A DNA stretch of 64,000 nucleotides from Saccharomycopsis fibuligera x Saccharomycopsis cf. fibuligera (lineage: Eukaryota; Ascomycota; Saccharomycetes; Ascoideales; Saccharomycopsidaceae): positions 744,001-808,000 of the forward strand of contig CP012820.1 in NCBI GenBank assembly GCA_001936135.1. Reading direction: 5' to 3'. This document shows positions 19,303 through 29,488 of the stretch, piece by piece. The translations under genes were made by a program, and so were the position numbers. Positions within the stretch are counted from its first letter, which is position 1. The number at the start of each line of letters is the position of its first letter. The notes below the pieces were generated by a model. It made no database searches. It had not been told where the DNA came from and was given only the letters and a program-made list of their open reading frames with translations.

Positions 19303-20430
19303 ATGTCTACTATTCCTACTATTGACTTTGAACACTTAAACAGCCCTGAACTTCGACAGGACGCATTGGCGGAACTCAAGTTTGCTTTGATTCATGTTGG
19401 TTTTTTCTACTTAAAGAACCATCCAATCTCCAAGCATTTACTCAAAAAGTTGGAAACAGAAGCTTACAATTTTTTCAACTTACCAACCGAGGAGAAATTG
19501 AAATGCGAAATGACAAATTCCAAGCATTTTCTTGGATACACCAGATTAGCTAACGAAGTCACTGCTAAGGCTACTGACTGGAGAGAACAAATTGATCTAG
19601 GCACAGAGTTACCAGCTCCAAGAAATGAGGAAATCAAATCCGAGGACGATTTGTACAAGAACTTGGTGGGTCCAAATTTGTGGCCTTCTGAAAAACTCAT
19701 TCCAAATTATAAGCCAGTGGTGGAAGAGTATTTTCGCGACATGATTGAATTCAACTATGAATTTTTGAATTTCTTGACAGCAGCGTTGGGGCTTCCTGCA
19801 AAGGTCTTTAACAAGTATTTCAACAAAGATCTTACACAACAACATCACAAAATGAAGCTTATCTTTTATCCAGATTTGCAAGACTTGATTGATCAAGGCA
19901 AAGCAGTAAAGCCTGCTGCTGGTGACGATAAACCATCTGGCCAAGGAGTGGGTCCACATAGAGATAGCGGGTTCATCACGTTTATTCACCAAGCTACAGA
20001 TCAGGTATCATTGCAAGTATTGAGTTACGACAACAAGTGGCTTGATGTACCACCAGTTCCAAACACTTTTGTAGTCGCTGTGGGTCAAACTCTTGAATTT
20101 ATATCCGAGGGAGTAGTGAAATCAACAATCCACAGAGCACTAACACCACAACCTGGACAAGGCACCAGATTATCAATTCCTTTTTTTGTGGGAATGGAGA
20201 ATAACAATTACAAAACTACACTTGAAAATATTCCACAGGAGCTCATTGTTGAAAGAGATGAAAGAAATAAGACAGTCAATCAGGAAGCTATCGGGTTTCA
20301 GTTCCAGCCAAATTTGGATCATCCTGTAGGATACGTCAATTTCGCCAATCGTATAAAGTCGCACCCTGATGTTGCCAGAAGATGGTATCCGGAGTACTCT
20401 GCAAAGATCTTTGAGCAAATAGGAGCATGA
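19303..20430 (+). CDS. 2-oxoglutarate/Fe(II)-dependent dioxygenase (isopenicillin N synthase-like)
   Basis: 375 aa, ATG at 19303. The N-terminal DIOX_N domain starts PTIDFEHL, with GFFYLKNHPI typical of this family. The catalytic double-stranded beta helix carries the iron triad His219, Asp221 (HRD) and His277 (STIHRA), and the oxoglutarate-binding Arg289 in R-L-S. All key residues are intact, so an active enzyme is expected. Fungal members of this broad family oxidise small molecules; the substrate cannot be read from the sequence. It is single-exon, flanked by 2 kb and 1 kb of non-coding DNA, and not in an evident cluster. Confidence 0.85.
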   Translation: MSTIPTIDFEHLNSPELRQDALAELKFALIHVGFFYLKNHPISKHLLKKLETEAYNFFNLPTEEKLKCEMTNSKHFLGYTRLANEVTAKATDWREQIDLGTELPAPRNEEIKSEDDLYKNLVGPNLWPSEKLIPNYKPVVEEYFRDMIEFNYEFLNFLTAALGLPAKVFNKYFNKDLTQQHHKMKLIFYPDLQDLIDQGKAVKPAAGDDKPSGQGVGPHRDSGFITFIHQATDQVSLQVLSYDNKWLDVPPVPNTFVVAVGQTLEFISEGVVKSTIHRALTPQPGQGTRLSIPFFVGMENNNYKTTLENIPQELIVERDERNKTVNQEAIGFQFQPNLDHPVGYVNFANRIKSHPDVARRWYPEYSAKIFEQIGA

Positions 20431-21411
20431 GCATGTTTGGAGGATGAAGAAAAATATCACAATAAACGGGTGCTAATGTTTTTCAGACGTAGAATGTAGT
20501 TTAGTCTATTACTTTCAATATTAACGTACACTAGACAGTGTTCCAGCAAAACCAACAAGTAGCGCCAGCGAATTGGCACCAGCCGGCAGGCTATAAAAAT
20601 TAATTACAGCTGGCTTGCCGGCGAGTGCTTCCACACTCCAGACTATTGGCTAGCCTACCGCCAGAATGGCAACTTCCAGTTCGTTGTGCTAGTACAGCTC
20701 TCAGCTGACGATAATGTCACGCGACGACATATACAATAAAAGCCTTTCTACAGGTGCTGTGTAGTGCCTGATCCAACAGGGAGACACTCTAGCAGTCAAA
20801 AGTCTCCCGTTATTTAGGGGCTTGCTGGTCGGGAAAGCATTGTGACAGGGCTTCAAACGTCAGAACCAGCGGCTTTCGATGAGAACAAAAGAGAGAGAAA
20901 GACAGAGAGAAACAACAATTGAGAGAGAGCTAAACAGAAAAAGTTTTTTGAGCAAAACCGACAATCTGGTCACTGCAGTCAAGGCGTTTAACCTAATTGC
21001 AATCATTATCTCTATCTTTGTACTCTCTGTTGCTCATCATTACACTGGTGGCTCATAGTATTTGCACTATTTGTCTTTTTTTTTTTTTTTTTTTTTTTTT
21101 ACTTTCTATTAGAGCAGTAAAGCAGTGGTGGTGTTTTCTCTTGAGTAGAAAGTACTGGCCGTTCTTGTTGTCGAGCAAACAATTAGTCAAATCACAAGCA
21201 AATAAGGAATTTTTGAAACTGGTAAAGCTTAATTTTTTACAATAATAGAAATTGTAGTTGCAATTTCGATCACAGTTAACAATCAGAGAAGTCAAAAGTT
21301 ATTGATAGCTTAGCAATTAGTCATTCACCTTTGTTGCTTTCCATCTTGACTACCTACTGACTTACTATATCTCTTTTCCTTAATAAAAATATCATCAGTC
21401 AAACATCATCA
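20431..21411. other. Oxygenase 3' flank and SAPS gene promoter
   Basis: About 1 kb. Holds a 12-bp imperfect hairpin (20582-20622), a GAGAGAAAGACAGAGAG purine-rich stretch (about 20890-20930) and a T-run of 26 (about 21075-21100). No tRNA or coding frame with support. Confidence 0.4.
20582..20622 (+). other. Hairpin: 12-bp stem with two G-U pairs, 17-base loop
   Basis: GCCGGCAGGCTA (20582-20593) can pair as RNA with TGGCTTGCCGGC (20611-20622), all 12 positions paired counting two G-U wobbles. It is GC-rich in an AT-rich interval and lies about 150 bp after the oxygenase stop. It could be a 3'-end element or a remnant of a mobile element. Confidence 0.45.
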
Positions 21412-24400
21412 ATGTCTGGTGCATTTTGGCGGTTTGGTAACGATTACCAGATAGCATCAGCAATCAACAAATTGTTGGATGATATTTCTGATGAGGCAAA
21501 AGAATTGGACTATCAGCCTACTGTGGAGGCTCAAGATGAGATTTTGAGCTTGCCCATTGCTGAAGCTGAAACCGATAAGGACATCAAAGTTTTAGATCAG
21601 TTGTTGGATCATCAAGACATATTGCAAGAACTCTTGTCTTCAAATACCAAGTTAATAGATTTTTTGAAAAATTTCAAGATTCTTGCTAGGTTGGTGGACT
21701 ATGTCATTCTTGATTATAACGAATATAACAAATTGAAGGAAAAACAGATAAAGAAACAGCAAAAGACATCAACAAATAACTCCCAAGTAACCAAAAGTGC
21801 TTCCAATGATACAAACAAAGCTAAAGAAGAAGAAGACAAAGAAGAAAAAGAAGAAGGTGTTGATGACGATGCCACTGAAACCATCAAAGAAGATCCAAAA
21901 GACAAGCAGGAAATCGATTCTACTTCTTCGTCATCACTATCGTCATCACCGGATTCGGAGGACAATACTTCCACTGATGAGCCCGCCGCTAGGCTGGATT
22001 CCAGTTGGGATGATGGTAATCAATCAGTATCATCATCTTTTTACAACGAACACTCATATTATATGCAAGATACCAATGAAGAAGATGATGATGATGAAGA
22101 TGGGCCACAAGAAGTATATTCTCGTCGTTCTCAAGTGGCTGCAGAAATATTATCTTCTGACATTTGGTCAATAACTGATGCATTCATCAATTCGCCAAGA
22201 CTTTTAATCAAGCTTTGGTCCATTTTGGATTTCAAGCTGCCGTTGTCGATGATGAAGGCAACTTTTTTTGCCAAGATCAATGAGCATTTACTTGATATGA
22301 AACTCGATGAGCTTGTCTCTTACATAATACACTTTGAAAGAAATTTGACTAATAGATTCTTCAAGCATATTAGCAATCCTCAATTGATGGATTTCTTGCT
22401 TAAATTGATTTCCACCGACAAATCAAATAGTTCCACTGGAATCATTTTGCTATTAAAAAAGCAAAAATTCATTCCTAAATTGATTAACTTTTTGAAACCA
22501 AAATACGATAACGCTATCCAAACTTCGGCGGGTGATTTCTTGAAAGCCTTCATTACAATTTCTGGCAATTCTGGCAGTGGTCAAGATGGTATTGGTGTCA
22601 CAGATAGCTCAATCATTGGCCCTAATGAATTAACGAGGCAGTTGGTGTCTAAAAAAATGGTCAAGAGACTTGTGAAAATCATGCTTTGTGGTGGCAATTC
22701 ATTATCTAATGGGGTTGGTATTGTTATTGAAATTATTAGAAAAAATAATTCCGATTATGATATTTTTCAAGTATTGTTCATTACTTTGGAATCTCATCCC
22801 CCGAACTTGAGAGATCCTATATATTTGGGTAATTTATTAAAGATTTTTGCTAGAAATATTAAACGGTTCAAAAAAATGTTGTTGCTTGGAAGTTGCCAAC
22901 AACCTTTGCTAAACCATCAACAAAATAAAGTTAGCACCAGTTTTGACAAGAAAATTGAACCTTTAGGATTTGAGAGATTCAAAGTTTGTGAATTGATTGC
23001 TGAGTTATTGCATTGTTCCAATATGGCATTACTCAACGAAGCCAATGGTGAAAACATTGTCAAGCAAAGAGATGCAGAAAGAGCTAAGGTTTTGAAGATG
23101 GAATTTGAACAGCTTGAAGAATCAAGAAGCAATTATGTGGAAGAATTGAAACTTAATGGTGATGAAGAATTGAGCGAGTATATCCAAACTGATCATAACC
23201 CGATTGCTGAAATGATGAACTTGGAAGATAGTGACAATGAAGAAGCAAATATTGAAGATAAAGCGCAAGAACAAGAACATGAGCAAGATCAGGAAAAGGA
23301 GAATCATGAAATTGTTTCCAATATCAATAGATTGAGTATTAATGATGACTTAAAAGATTCTGATTCTATTAGATCCATTCGTTCTGAGCACAACAAGAAC
23401 AAGAGAGCAAAAATTGATAAAATCAAGTCAAAAAATGGCGTCATACAGTCAGAGTCTGATGAAAGTGATTCTGAGGTATTTAGCTCCGATAATGATGATT
23501 TGGTATTGGGTGATGGCAATGATACTGCTACCGATGACGATGATGACGATGATGACGATGACGATGAAGACGAAGAGGATGAAAAGAAACAACAGCAGCA
23601 ACAGCAGCAGCAGGGCAATGACGATGAGGCTGACTCTGTTTATGAGATTGATCTTAGTGATCAACTTCCAGATGATGCTGATGAAGAAACTGCTACAAGA
23701 ATCATCAAAACTGAACAATTCACTTTTGATTTTAGAGGATTGATTAGTAAAGATTCATACAAGAATGAATTCCATGTCAAAAATCGTCAATACTATGATT
23801 CGGAAGAACGAAAAATTCGCGATTTGTATATTATTGGAGATCAGCTTAAGATTGCGTTACAAGATTCTAATATTGTTATAATCATCATTGATTTTTTCTT
23901 CAAATTCCCATGGAATAATTTCTTGCACAATGTGGTTTACGACATTGTTCAACAAATACTCAACGGATCAGTAGAAATTGGATTCAACAAGTACTTAATT
24001 ATCAACTTGTTTCTTAGACAAAAAGGCTTCATTTTGGAAAAAATTTTGAGAGGCTATAAATTTTCCGAAAAATATGAAAGGCTAAATCACGGGTTAAGGT
24101 TGGGCTATATGGGTCATTTGACTTTGATTAGTGAAGAAATTGTTAAATTTTTGTCATTCACTCAGCTTGAAAGTTTATTTTGGGATGATCCATCAGGAAA
24201 TGAAAACACTGACAATGTCAATGCCAATAACAGTAGTATTAACAACGCTACACATAATAATAACAGATCATTGGAATCTGAAGAATCAAACTATGTCAAC
24301 GATTACGACGAATGGGATAATTACGTTAACAACGTGCTAATTGACACTAGAGAACAATTCAATTCTGTGCTTGGTGGTGGAAGCTTAACCGATGATTATG

Positions 24401-25623
24401 ATGGCGTTAGCGATTCTAATGAATATAGCAAAAATGAAGTACTGACATATAACCATGATGATGACGATGATGACGACGATGATGAGGAAGACCGTGATGA
24501 ACATAATCAAAATGATGATGATGATGATGTCGAAGATGACGATGATGAAGATGACGATGATGATGACGATGATGATAGTAATAACCATAGCAATAAAAAC
24601 GGCAACGATGTGGTGTATGCCGAAAATAGTCATCATAATCAGAAATCTGGCGATGAAGAAGAAGATATGTCATTTGAAGAATACAATGATGGCAGTGCTC
24701 AGCATAACAACAACAATAACAATAACAACAGTAATAATCAAGGATTATTAAGAAATGATAGTGATGCATTTGTGGAAAGCGAATATTTCGATGTTAAAAA
24801 TCAGGTTGAGAAGGAAAAAAAGAAAAAAAATAACGGAGCTGACGAAGAAGAGGAAGATGATGATAAAGAAAACAACAAAATACAAGAAGATATCAATGAC
24901 AATGATAATGATCGTTTAGATGAAGATATTGATGTGTCTAATAGCGACAAGTACAAGTGGCATTATTTGGATAAATCAGACTTTGGTCAATCTCATAATG
25001 TCGACACAACAACAGCAAACCAGCCACTTTGTCATGGAAATAACGGTAATGATGACGATAATGACGAAGATTTCGACGATGAGTACATTGACCCAAATGA
25101 TGATGGTAATAGTTATGCTCATATTAAGAATATTGACATGTATTCTAGCATTCTTGGAGGAGGAGCAGGTCATCATGAACTTACCTCTACTGGTCCCAAG
25201 AAAAAAAGCAAGAGGGCCAAATTAAAGAGTGATGAAGAATTGACTGATTTTTCAAGTAATGGTAAGAAAAGCAAAGTTGGTACTGCCGATATTGATCTTA
25301 ACATTGTCGGTGAAGACAACGATGCTGAGTTTGATGATATTGATGATGATGATTTTGAAAACTATGATGAGAATGACGAGGACCACGATGATGATGACGA
25401 CGATGTTGACATTGATGATGATGATGACAGTTACGGGTTACGTAGAAGCACGAGTAAAGGAGATATGAATTGGAACGAAGATGAGCAGAAGCGATTATTA
25501 ACAATGGCTAATTTCATTCATAATAACACTGGGGGTAGTCCGGTTAGTGCTATTGCTAATTCGAGTTCGAATTCTAATAATGCTAACAATGTTAACGAGA
25601 TAAGTGGGAATAAAAAACAATGA
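21412..25623 (+). CDS. SAP190: SIT4 phosphatase-associated protein (SAPS domain; Sap185/Sap190 type)
   Basis: 1403 aa, ATG at 21412. It starts MSGAFWRFG, the family hallmark, and the SAPS domain runs through residues about 1-880 with large inserts: an acidic/Ser insert at about 100-230 and an acidic, Gln-rich one at about 580-760. Sap proteins bind the PP6-type phosphatase Sit4 and direct it in G1 progression, TOR signalling and tRNA modification-linked pathways. The C-terminal 450 residues are an extreme low-complexity region of Asp, Asn and Glu runs, several with more than eight consecutive Asp, followed by a basic KKKSKRAKLK patch that could act in nuclear localisation. Sap185/Sap190 rather than Sap4/Sap155 is a guess. 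Confidence 0.87.
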   Translation: MSGAFWRFGNDYQIASAINKLLDDISDEAKELDYQPTVEAQDEILSLPIAEAETDKDIKVLDQLLDHQDILQELLSSNTKLIDFLKNFKILARLVDYVILDYNEYNKLKEKQIKKQQKTSTNNSQVTKSASNDTNKAKEEEDKEEKEEGVDDDATETIKEDPKDKQEIDSTSSSSLSSSPDSEDNTSTDEPAARLDSSWDDGNQSVSSSFYNEHSYYMQDTNEEDDDDEDGPQEVYSRRSQVAAEILSSDIWSITDAFINSPRLLIKLWSILDFKLPLSMMKATFFAKINEHLLDMKLDELVSYIIHFERNLTNRFFKHISNPQLMDFLLKLISTDKSNSSTGIILLLKKQKFIPKLINFLKPKYDNAIQTSAGDFLKAFITISGNSGSGQDGIGVTDSSIIGPNELTRQLVSKKMVKRLVKIMLCGGNSLSNGVGIVIEIIRKNNSDYDIFQVLFITLESHPPNLRDPIYLGNLLKIFARNIKRFKKMLLLGSCQQPLLNHQQNKVSTSFDKKIEPLGFERFKVCELIAELLHCSNMALLNEANGENIVKQRDAERAKVLKMEFEQLEESRSNYVEELKLNGDEELSEYIQTDHNPIAEMMNLEDSDNEEANIEDKAQEQEHEQDQEKENHEIVSNINRLSINDDLKDSDSIRSIRSEHNKNKRAKIDKIKSKNGVIQSESDESDSEVFSSDNDDLVLGDGNDTATDDDDDDDDDDDEDEEDEKKQQQQQQQQGNDDEADSVYEIDLSDQLPDDADEETATRIIKTEQFTFDFRGLISKDSYKNEFHVKNRQYYDSEERKIRDLYIIGDQLKIALQDSNIVIIIIDFFFKFPWNNFLHNVVYDIVQQILNGSVEIGFNKYLIINLFLRQKGFILEKILRGYKFSEKYERLNHGLRLGYMGHLTLISEEIVKFLSFTQLESLFWDDPSGNENTDNVNANNSSINNATHNNNRSLESEESNYVNDYDEWDNYVNNVLIDTREQFNSVLGGGSLTDDYDGVSDSNEYSKNEVLTYNHDDDDDDDDDEEDRDEHNQNDDDDDVEDDDDEDDDDDDDDDSNNHSNKNGNDVVYAENSHHNQKSGDEEEDMSFEEYNDGSAQHNNNNNNNNSNNQGLLRNDSDAFVESEYFDVKNQVEKEKKKKNNGADEEEEDDDKENNKIQEDINDNDNDRLDEDIDVSNSDKYKWHYLDKSDFGQSHNVDTTTANQPLCHGNNGNDDDNDEDFDDEYIDPNDDGNSYAHIKNIDMYSSILGGGAGHHELTSTGPKKKSKRAKLKSDEELTDFSSNGKKSKVGTADIDLNIVGEDNDAEFDDIDDDDFENYDENDEDHDDDDDDVDIDDDDDSYGLRRSTSKGDMNWNEDEQKRLLTMANFIHNNTGGSPVSAIANSSSNSNNANNVNEISGNKKQ

Positions 25624-27150
25624 ATTAAAAAATGAAACATAAATAAAAAATATAAAATTTCCATTAGAGATAATGAATGATCGAATTGAATTTGAAAGAT
25701 GAAAAGATGAATTTTTTTAAAAAAAAATAAAGAAATGACGCAACGAATGACGATTATGTGATTTATTAAATTGATTGAGTTTCCTTAGTTTTTATTTTTG
25801 TCATTTATTTATTAATATTTTATTACTGCTACTATTATTATTCCAGTTTTTGATTTGTTGTTTGAAGACTGTTTCTTTTATATATTATTTATCTTTTTAT
25901 CTTTTTATCTTTTTATCTTTTTATCTTTTTATCTTTTTATCTTTTTGTCTTATTTTTTTTATTGGCTTTTTCTTTACCGCCAACTAACTGTGAAATTTTA
26001 CGTAATTGTATATAAGTTAACAATCAATTCCGGACTGAGCTTGGTTTTTGTTCTCTGTTTTTGATTTTTTGTGTTTGATTTTTCCTGTTTTCCTTTTGAA
26101 AATCCTATCAATTTTATTGATTTTCTTATTTGTTTTCTGTTTTGTTTGAGATAAAGAGAAAGTAGAAAATATTTTTTTTTTCTTTAATATATGATTGAAA
26201 ATTAGAAAAAGTAAATGACTCCCTCGCTGTTTCTCTATCTCTTGTGATTTTTTATCTTTATGATATTATTATTGCTTAATGAAAGGTTGTTATTTTTTTT
26301 TTTATTTAGTTTTTGACTAAATGAAATTTACATTTTTTTTAACATTGGCCGTAGTTTGTCCTGCATTCTGATTTTTTTGCTTCATTGAAAAAAGCAGTAG
26401 GCCAACTAACTTATAGAAATGTAATGAAAGTAGTGATTGTGGCGACCTTCTGAGGTGTTTTGTTAAGCCAGATTACTAGCCTTAGTTTACAGGCCATAAC
26501 CTACAGGCCATAAATAACTAAACTGTAATGTATGGGACGACTTCTAATTTGCTATTGCGCTTCTGTTGTAAAAAAGAAAAAGAAAGAAGAACAGGAGAAA
26601 GAGAAACTAATAAAACTCATAAAAAGGATAATTATAGGCAGACTTGAGTATGGTAAAGTTAAAACTAAGGTCAAAATAACAAAATTGAGTCAAGAGTGAT
26701 CAACAAAAATAAGGAGAAAAGACAGGGAAGAAAAACAGGTCATAGTAATGATAGTAGTACCAGTAGATTGTAGATTATAGATGAAAATAAATATAGAAGG
26801 GTAATCAATATTGAATGTTAAATTGAAACTGAAGTTGAAATTTAAAGATAAAGATATGAAGTTAAAGATAAAAAACATAAGCAAGATAGATAAGAGACTA
26901 GATATAAGTAAAACAAAAAATAGGGACAGAAAAAATAGAAGGAACTTGGATATCAGTATAGATATGGATAGAGCGGATGGAGATTACAAATCAGTTCATA
27001 GTTCCAAAATGGTAGTTTGAAGAAGGTAAGCGATGTGTGAACAGTTGTTGAATTAAAAATTCAGCATAACAAAAAGAGCATAAAAAAAAGTAGCCAGTAA
27101 ATAGATAAATATGAATTGGATAATGTAAGACATGTTTATCAGACAGTCCA
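25624..27150. other. Convergent 1.5-kb 3' region between SAP190-like and OSH genes
   Basis: Very AT-rich. It holds the octamer repeat at about 25888-25948, several poly-T/poly-A runs, and Lys/Ile-rich chance frames (for example 26811-27020). No RNA gene recognised. Confidence 0.45.
25888..25948. repeat. Tandem TTTTATCT repeat
   Basis: About seven near-identical units of TTTTTATC/TTTTATCT, the last with one substitution. A simple pyrimidine-rich microsatellite in the 3' region of the SAPS gene. Confidence 0.8.
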
Positions 27151-28587
27151 TTACACGCTTGGGCCTGGTACTGGAGCATTTGCGCTTACAGTTTGAGTTG
27201 GCGCTGGTTGTTGTGGTTTTTGGTCATCTTCATGTTTCTGGTAAGCAGGAATCTCAAACTCTTCAGCAAACTCTTGGCCTGGCAACACTGGGGCAATGGA
27301 CAAGATTTGGTCAATTTGATGTTTTGGATTATCATCATCTTTGATATCTTTATAAATTATCCATTCTACTTGATCTTTGTCAGCAGGATTGTAATTAGCA
27401 ACACTTTTAAACAACTTTGGATGAAACTCAACATTGTCTTCTAATCTCTTTTTAGCTAATTCACGTTGATAATTTTCGATTTTGAATTTTTCATCAGTGG
27501 CAACTTCATGGTTTCGTTGACCTAATGCGGTAGTAACCTTTTCCCAAAGTCTTCTACTCTCAAATTCGCCTTGTTCAATAATTGGTCTCACTTTTGGCTT
27601 GAGGGGAACAGCAACATTGACGTCCAAAAATAATGATTTCTGACCGGTGGACAAGTTTTTAATGTACATCTTGTCAGTCCATTTACCGCTGATTTCGTAA
27701 AGGGCGGTGTTGCCTTGCTTGATGGTACCTTTGATGGAATCATAAGTACCGGAAATGAAACCTTTGGTGACAAACTCGATATCAGTATATAGATCGTTTG
27801 TTGGACACTTGATGATCATATGGTCACCGAGCTCCAATTTCAATTTACCAAAAAGAATACCTCTAGCATACATATTTGGTTGAGTCAAAGTATAAGCTTC
27901 TGGTTGACTAGTTTGGGGATCTTTAATATCCAAGAATTTCAACACCGAAACCCCATCCATTATAGCAGCGGTCGAATTACCCAAGAATCTTGACTTTGGA
28001 ATAGCGGTCCCATCAACTCTGATATGAGATTCTGGAATCATGTAAAAGTACGAAGATTTTGGGGGATGGTGGCAAGTTTGTTCAGCAATGTAGAATGCCT
28101 TTTGGCCATTTGGTAAATCCCAGTAAGAAGTGAAATACTCACCCAATACTGGGTTCAATGGTTTCTTAACTGCTTTGGGAGCAATATGCCAACCACTCAA
28201 GTACCATTTAACGACAAGCAAGAACCGCTGAACCGGGTCAGGATTAGCGTGAGCCTCAAGAACAATGTCAGGTTGCTGAAGTTGGTTAGTGATACGTTCA
28301 AGCATGGACTTGCGCTCTAGAATAAAGGTTGGGAAAGTGATTCTCGACAAGTCACAGCCAGGTCTAAGTTGAGAGATTATGCCCATGAGAATAGACTGGC
28401 CCTGGTCGTCGACTTCATCAATGTCGTCAATTGAGTTTGGGTCAGAAGCAGAAGCTGCCGAAGCAGAGCCAGCTTCTGGGTTGGAGACAGAGGCAGAGGT
28501 GGCGGTGCCAGCGCTGCGATTGGCGGGGCCAGGAGAAGGGCTTCTGCTGACGCCAGAAATCTTAGGGACTTTGAGGCCAAGGGGCAT
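27151..28587 (-). CDS. OSH6: Oxysterol-binding-protein homologue, Osh6/Osh7-type phosphatidylserine transfer protein
   Basis: 478 aa from the ATG at 28585-28587; the frame extends upstream only with a TTG. The ORD lipid-transfer fold carries EQTCHHPPKSSYFY, the OSBP signature (a Cys where many have Ser/Val), and TFPTFILERKSMLERITN, matching the phosphatidylserine-binding region of Osh6/Osh7. Osh6/7 carry phosphatidylserine from ER to plasma membrane in exchange for PI4P. The first 60 residues are Ser/Pro/Ala-rich. No PH or ankyrin domain is present, consistent with the short Osh4-Osh7 class. Divergent from the ABC transporter gene. Confidence 0.88.
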   Translation of the reverse strand: MPLGLKVPKISGVSRSPSPGPANRSAGTATSASVSNPEAGSASAASASDPNSIDDIDEVDDQGQSILMGIISQLRPGCDLSRITFPTFILERKSMLERITNQLQQPDIVLEAHANPDPVQRFLLVVKWYLSGWHIAPKAVKKPLNPVLGEYFTSYWDLPNGQKAFYIAEQTCHHPPKSSYFYMIPESHIRVDGTAIPKSRFLGNSTAAIMDGVSVLKFLDIKDPQTSQPEAYTLTQPNMYARGILFGKLKLELGDHMIIKCPTNDLYTDIEFVTKGFISGTYDSIKGTIKQGNTALYEISGKWTDKMYIKNLSTGQKSLFLDVNVAVPLKPKVRPIIEQGEFESRRLWEKVTTALGQRNHEVATDEKFKIENYQRELAKKRLEDNVEFHPKLFKSVANYNPADKDQVEWIIYKDIKDDDNPKHQIDQILSIAPVLPGQEFAEEFEIPAYQKHEDDQKPQQPAPTQTVSANAPVPGPSV

Positions 28588-29488
28588 TGTGGGTAGTGTT
28601 TCAACAATTAGTGGTAGATGGTGACTTTGGCTAAAGCAAGATTGATGGATGGTGGTGCGAGATTGTTTACACGGCGTGGACAGAGGCGGATGGAAGTCCT
28701 TAGTGGAGGAGCGACGTGAAGCGAAGCGAAGAGAAGCGAGCAATTGCGAGTTGGTGATTGTCTGCTTAGCCGCGTATTAGATAACCAAAATATCATGTGA
28801 CTTACCACATGATAATCTTGTGTGATATATTATTAAGCAAAAATGTAATAACTTATGTAATGGGTGTCACAGTAGTGCGTTTACTATAAATGTGTTAGCT
28901 AGTTGTGACGCATGCTGAGAACTGCAGTGTTGTGAAGAAAAGTGCAGCTGGGAGCAGCTGAGCGCAGTTTCAGTCAGCTGCTTAACTGCTAAATTGTGGT
29001 TGTTAGATTTTAACTGTTTACTGTTACAGTTCACTGTTGAGCAGTTGACATGATTGCCAAGCATTGTTGCTCAAACTAAACAGCAACTGCTACGACTGTT
29101 GACGATATCAAACTCTCTTGACAATCACCGGTGCCCTCTTGTTCTCTGTAGAAAAGCCATTATTTGTGTGCACATCGTGTTGCTTAGCGTGCTCCAGCTG
29201 GTTCAATCTGGCAGTTTCCCTGTCGCCGCTTAGACACAGCTACACACTAACATGCACTAGCTAACGCTTGATTACTTATCAAACTTATCACACTTACCAC
29301 ACTTACCACACTTACCACACTTATCAGTTATCTCAGTTACTTGACTAATCACGAATTTCTCCGCTTCTATTTTAATCCTCGCCTATTCCTCAACTTTTAT
29401 ATCTACTCCGATTTCCAAATTTCGTATTTCACAGCACTTTCCATATTTCACGTCCATCCCATCCCATCACTGTCCAGTTGTCGCCACA
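28588..29488. promoter_or_regulatory. Divergent promoter region of OSH6-like and ABC transporter genes
   Basis: About 900 bp. A tandem ten-base repeat (ACACTTACC-type, about 29282-29325) lies about 170 bp before the ABC ATG. Repeated CAGCTG/GCAGTT motifs occur at about 28920-29050. No coding frame supported. Confidence 0.45.
29282..29326. repeat. Tandem ten-base repeat upstream of ABC transporter
   Basis: Four to five units of CACACTTACC/CACACTTATC. Possibly a clustered regulator-binding site, though no factor is identified. Confidence 0.7.

Noticed and set aside
24430-24769. His- and Ile-rich antisense frames opposite the Asp runs
   Set aside because: Reverse complements of GAT/GAC repeats give ATC/GTC (Ile/Val) and CAT (His) codons; clear shadows of the SAPS gene.
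26811-27020. Lys/Ile/Asp-rich 69-codon frame
   Set aside because: Low-complexity translation of purine-rich AT DNA in a 3' region, without support.
28588-28743. Longer N-terminus for the OSH6-like protein
   Set aside because: Only a TTG start is available; ATG at 28585-28587 is the first Met.
29282-29326. CRISPR-like array
   Set aside because: Units are ten bases without spacers, and this is a eukaryotic nuclear genome; it is a simple tandem repeat.
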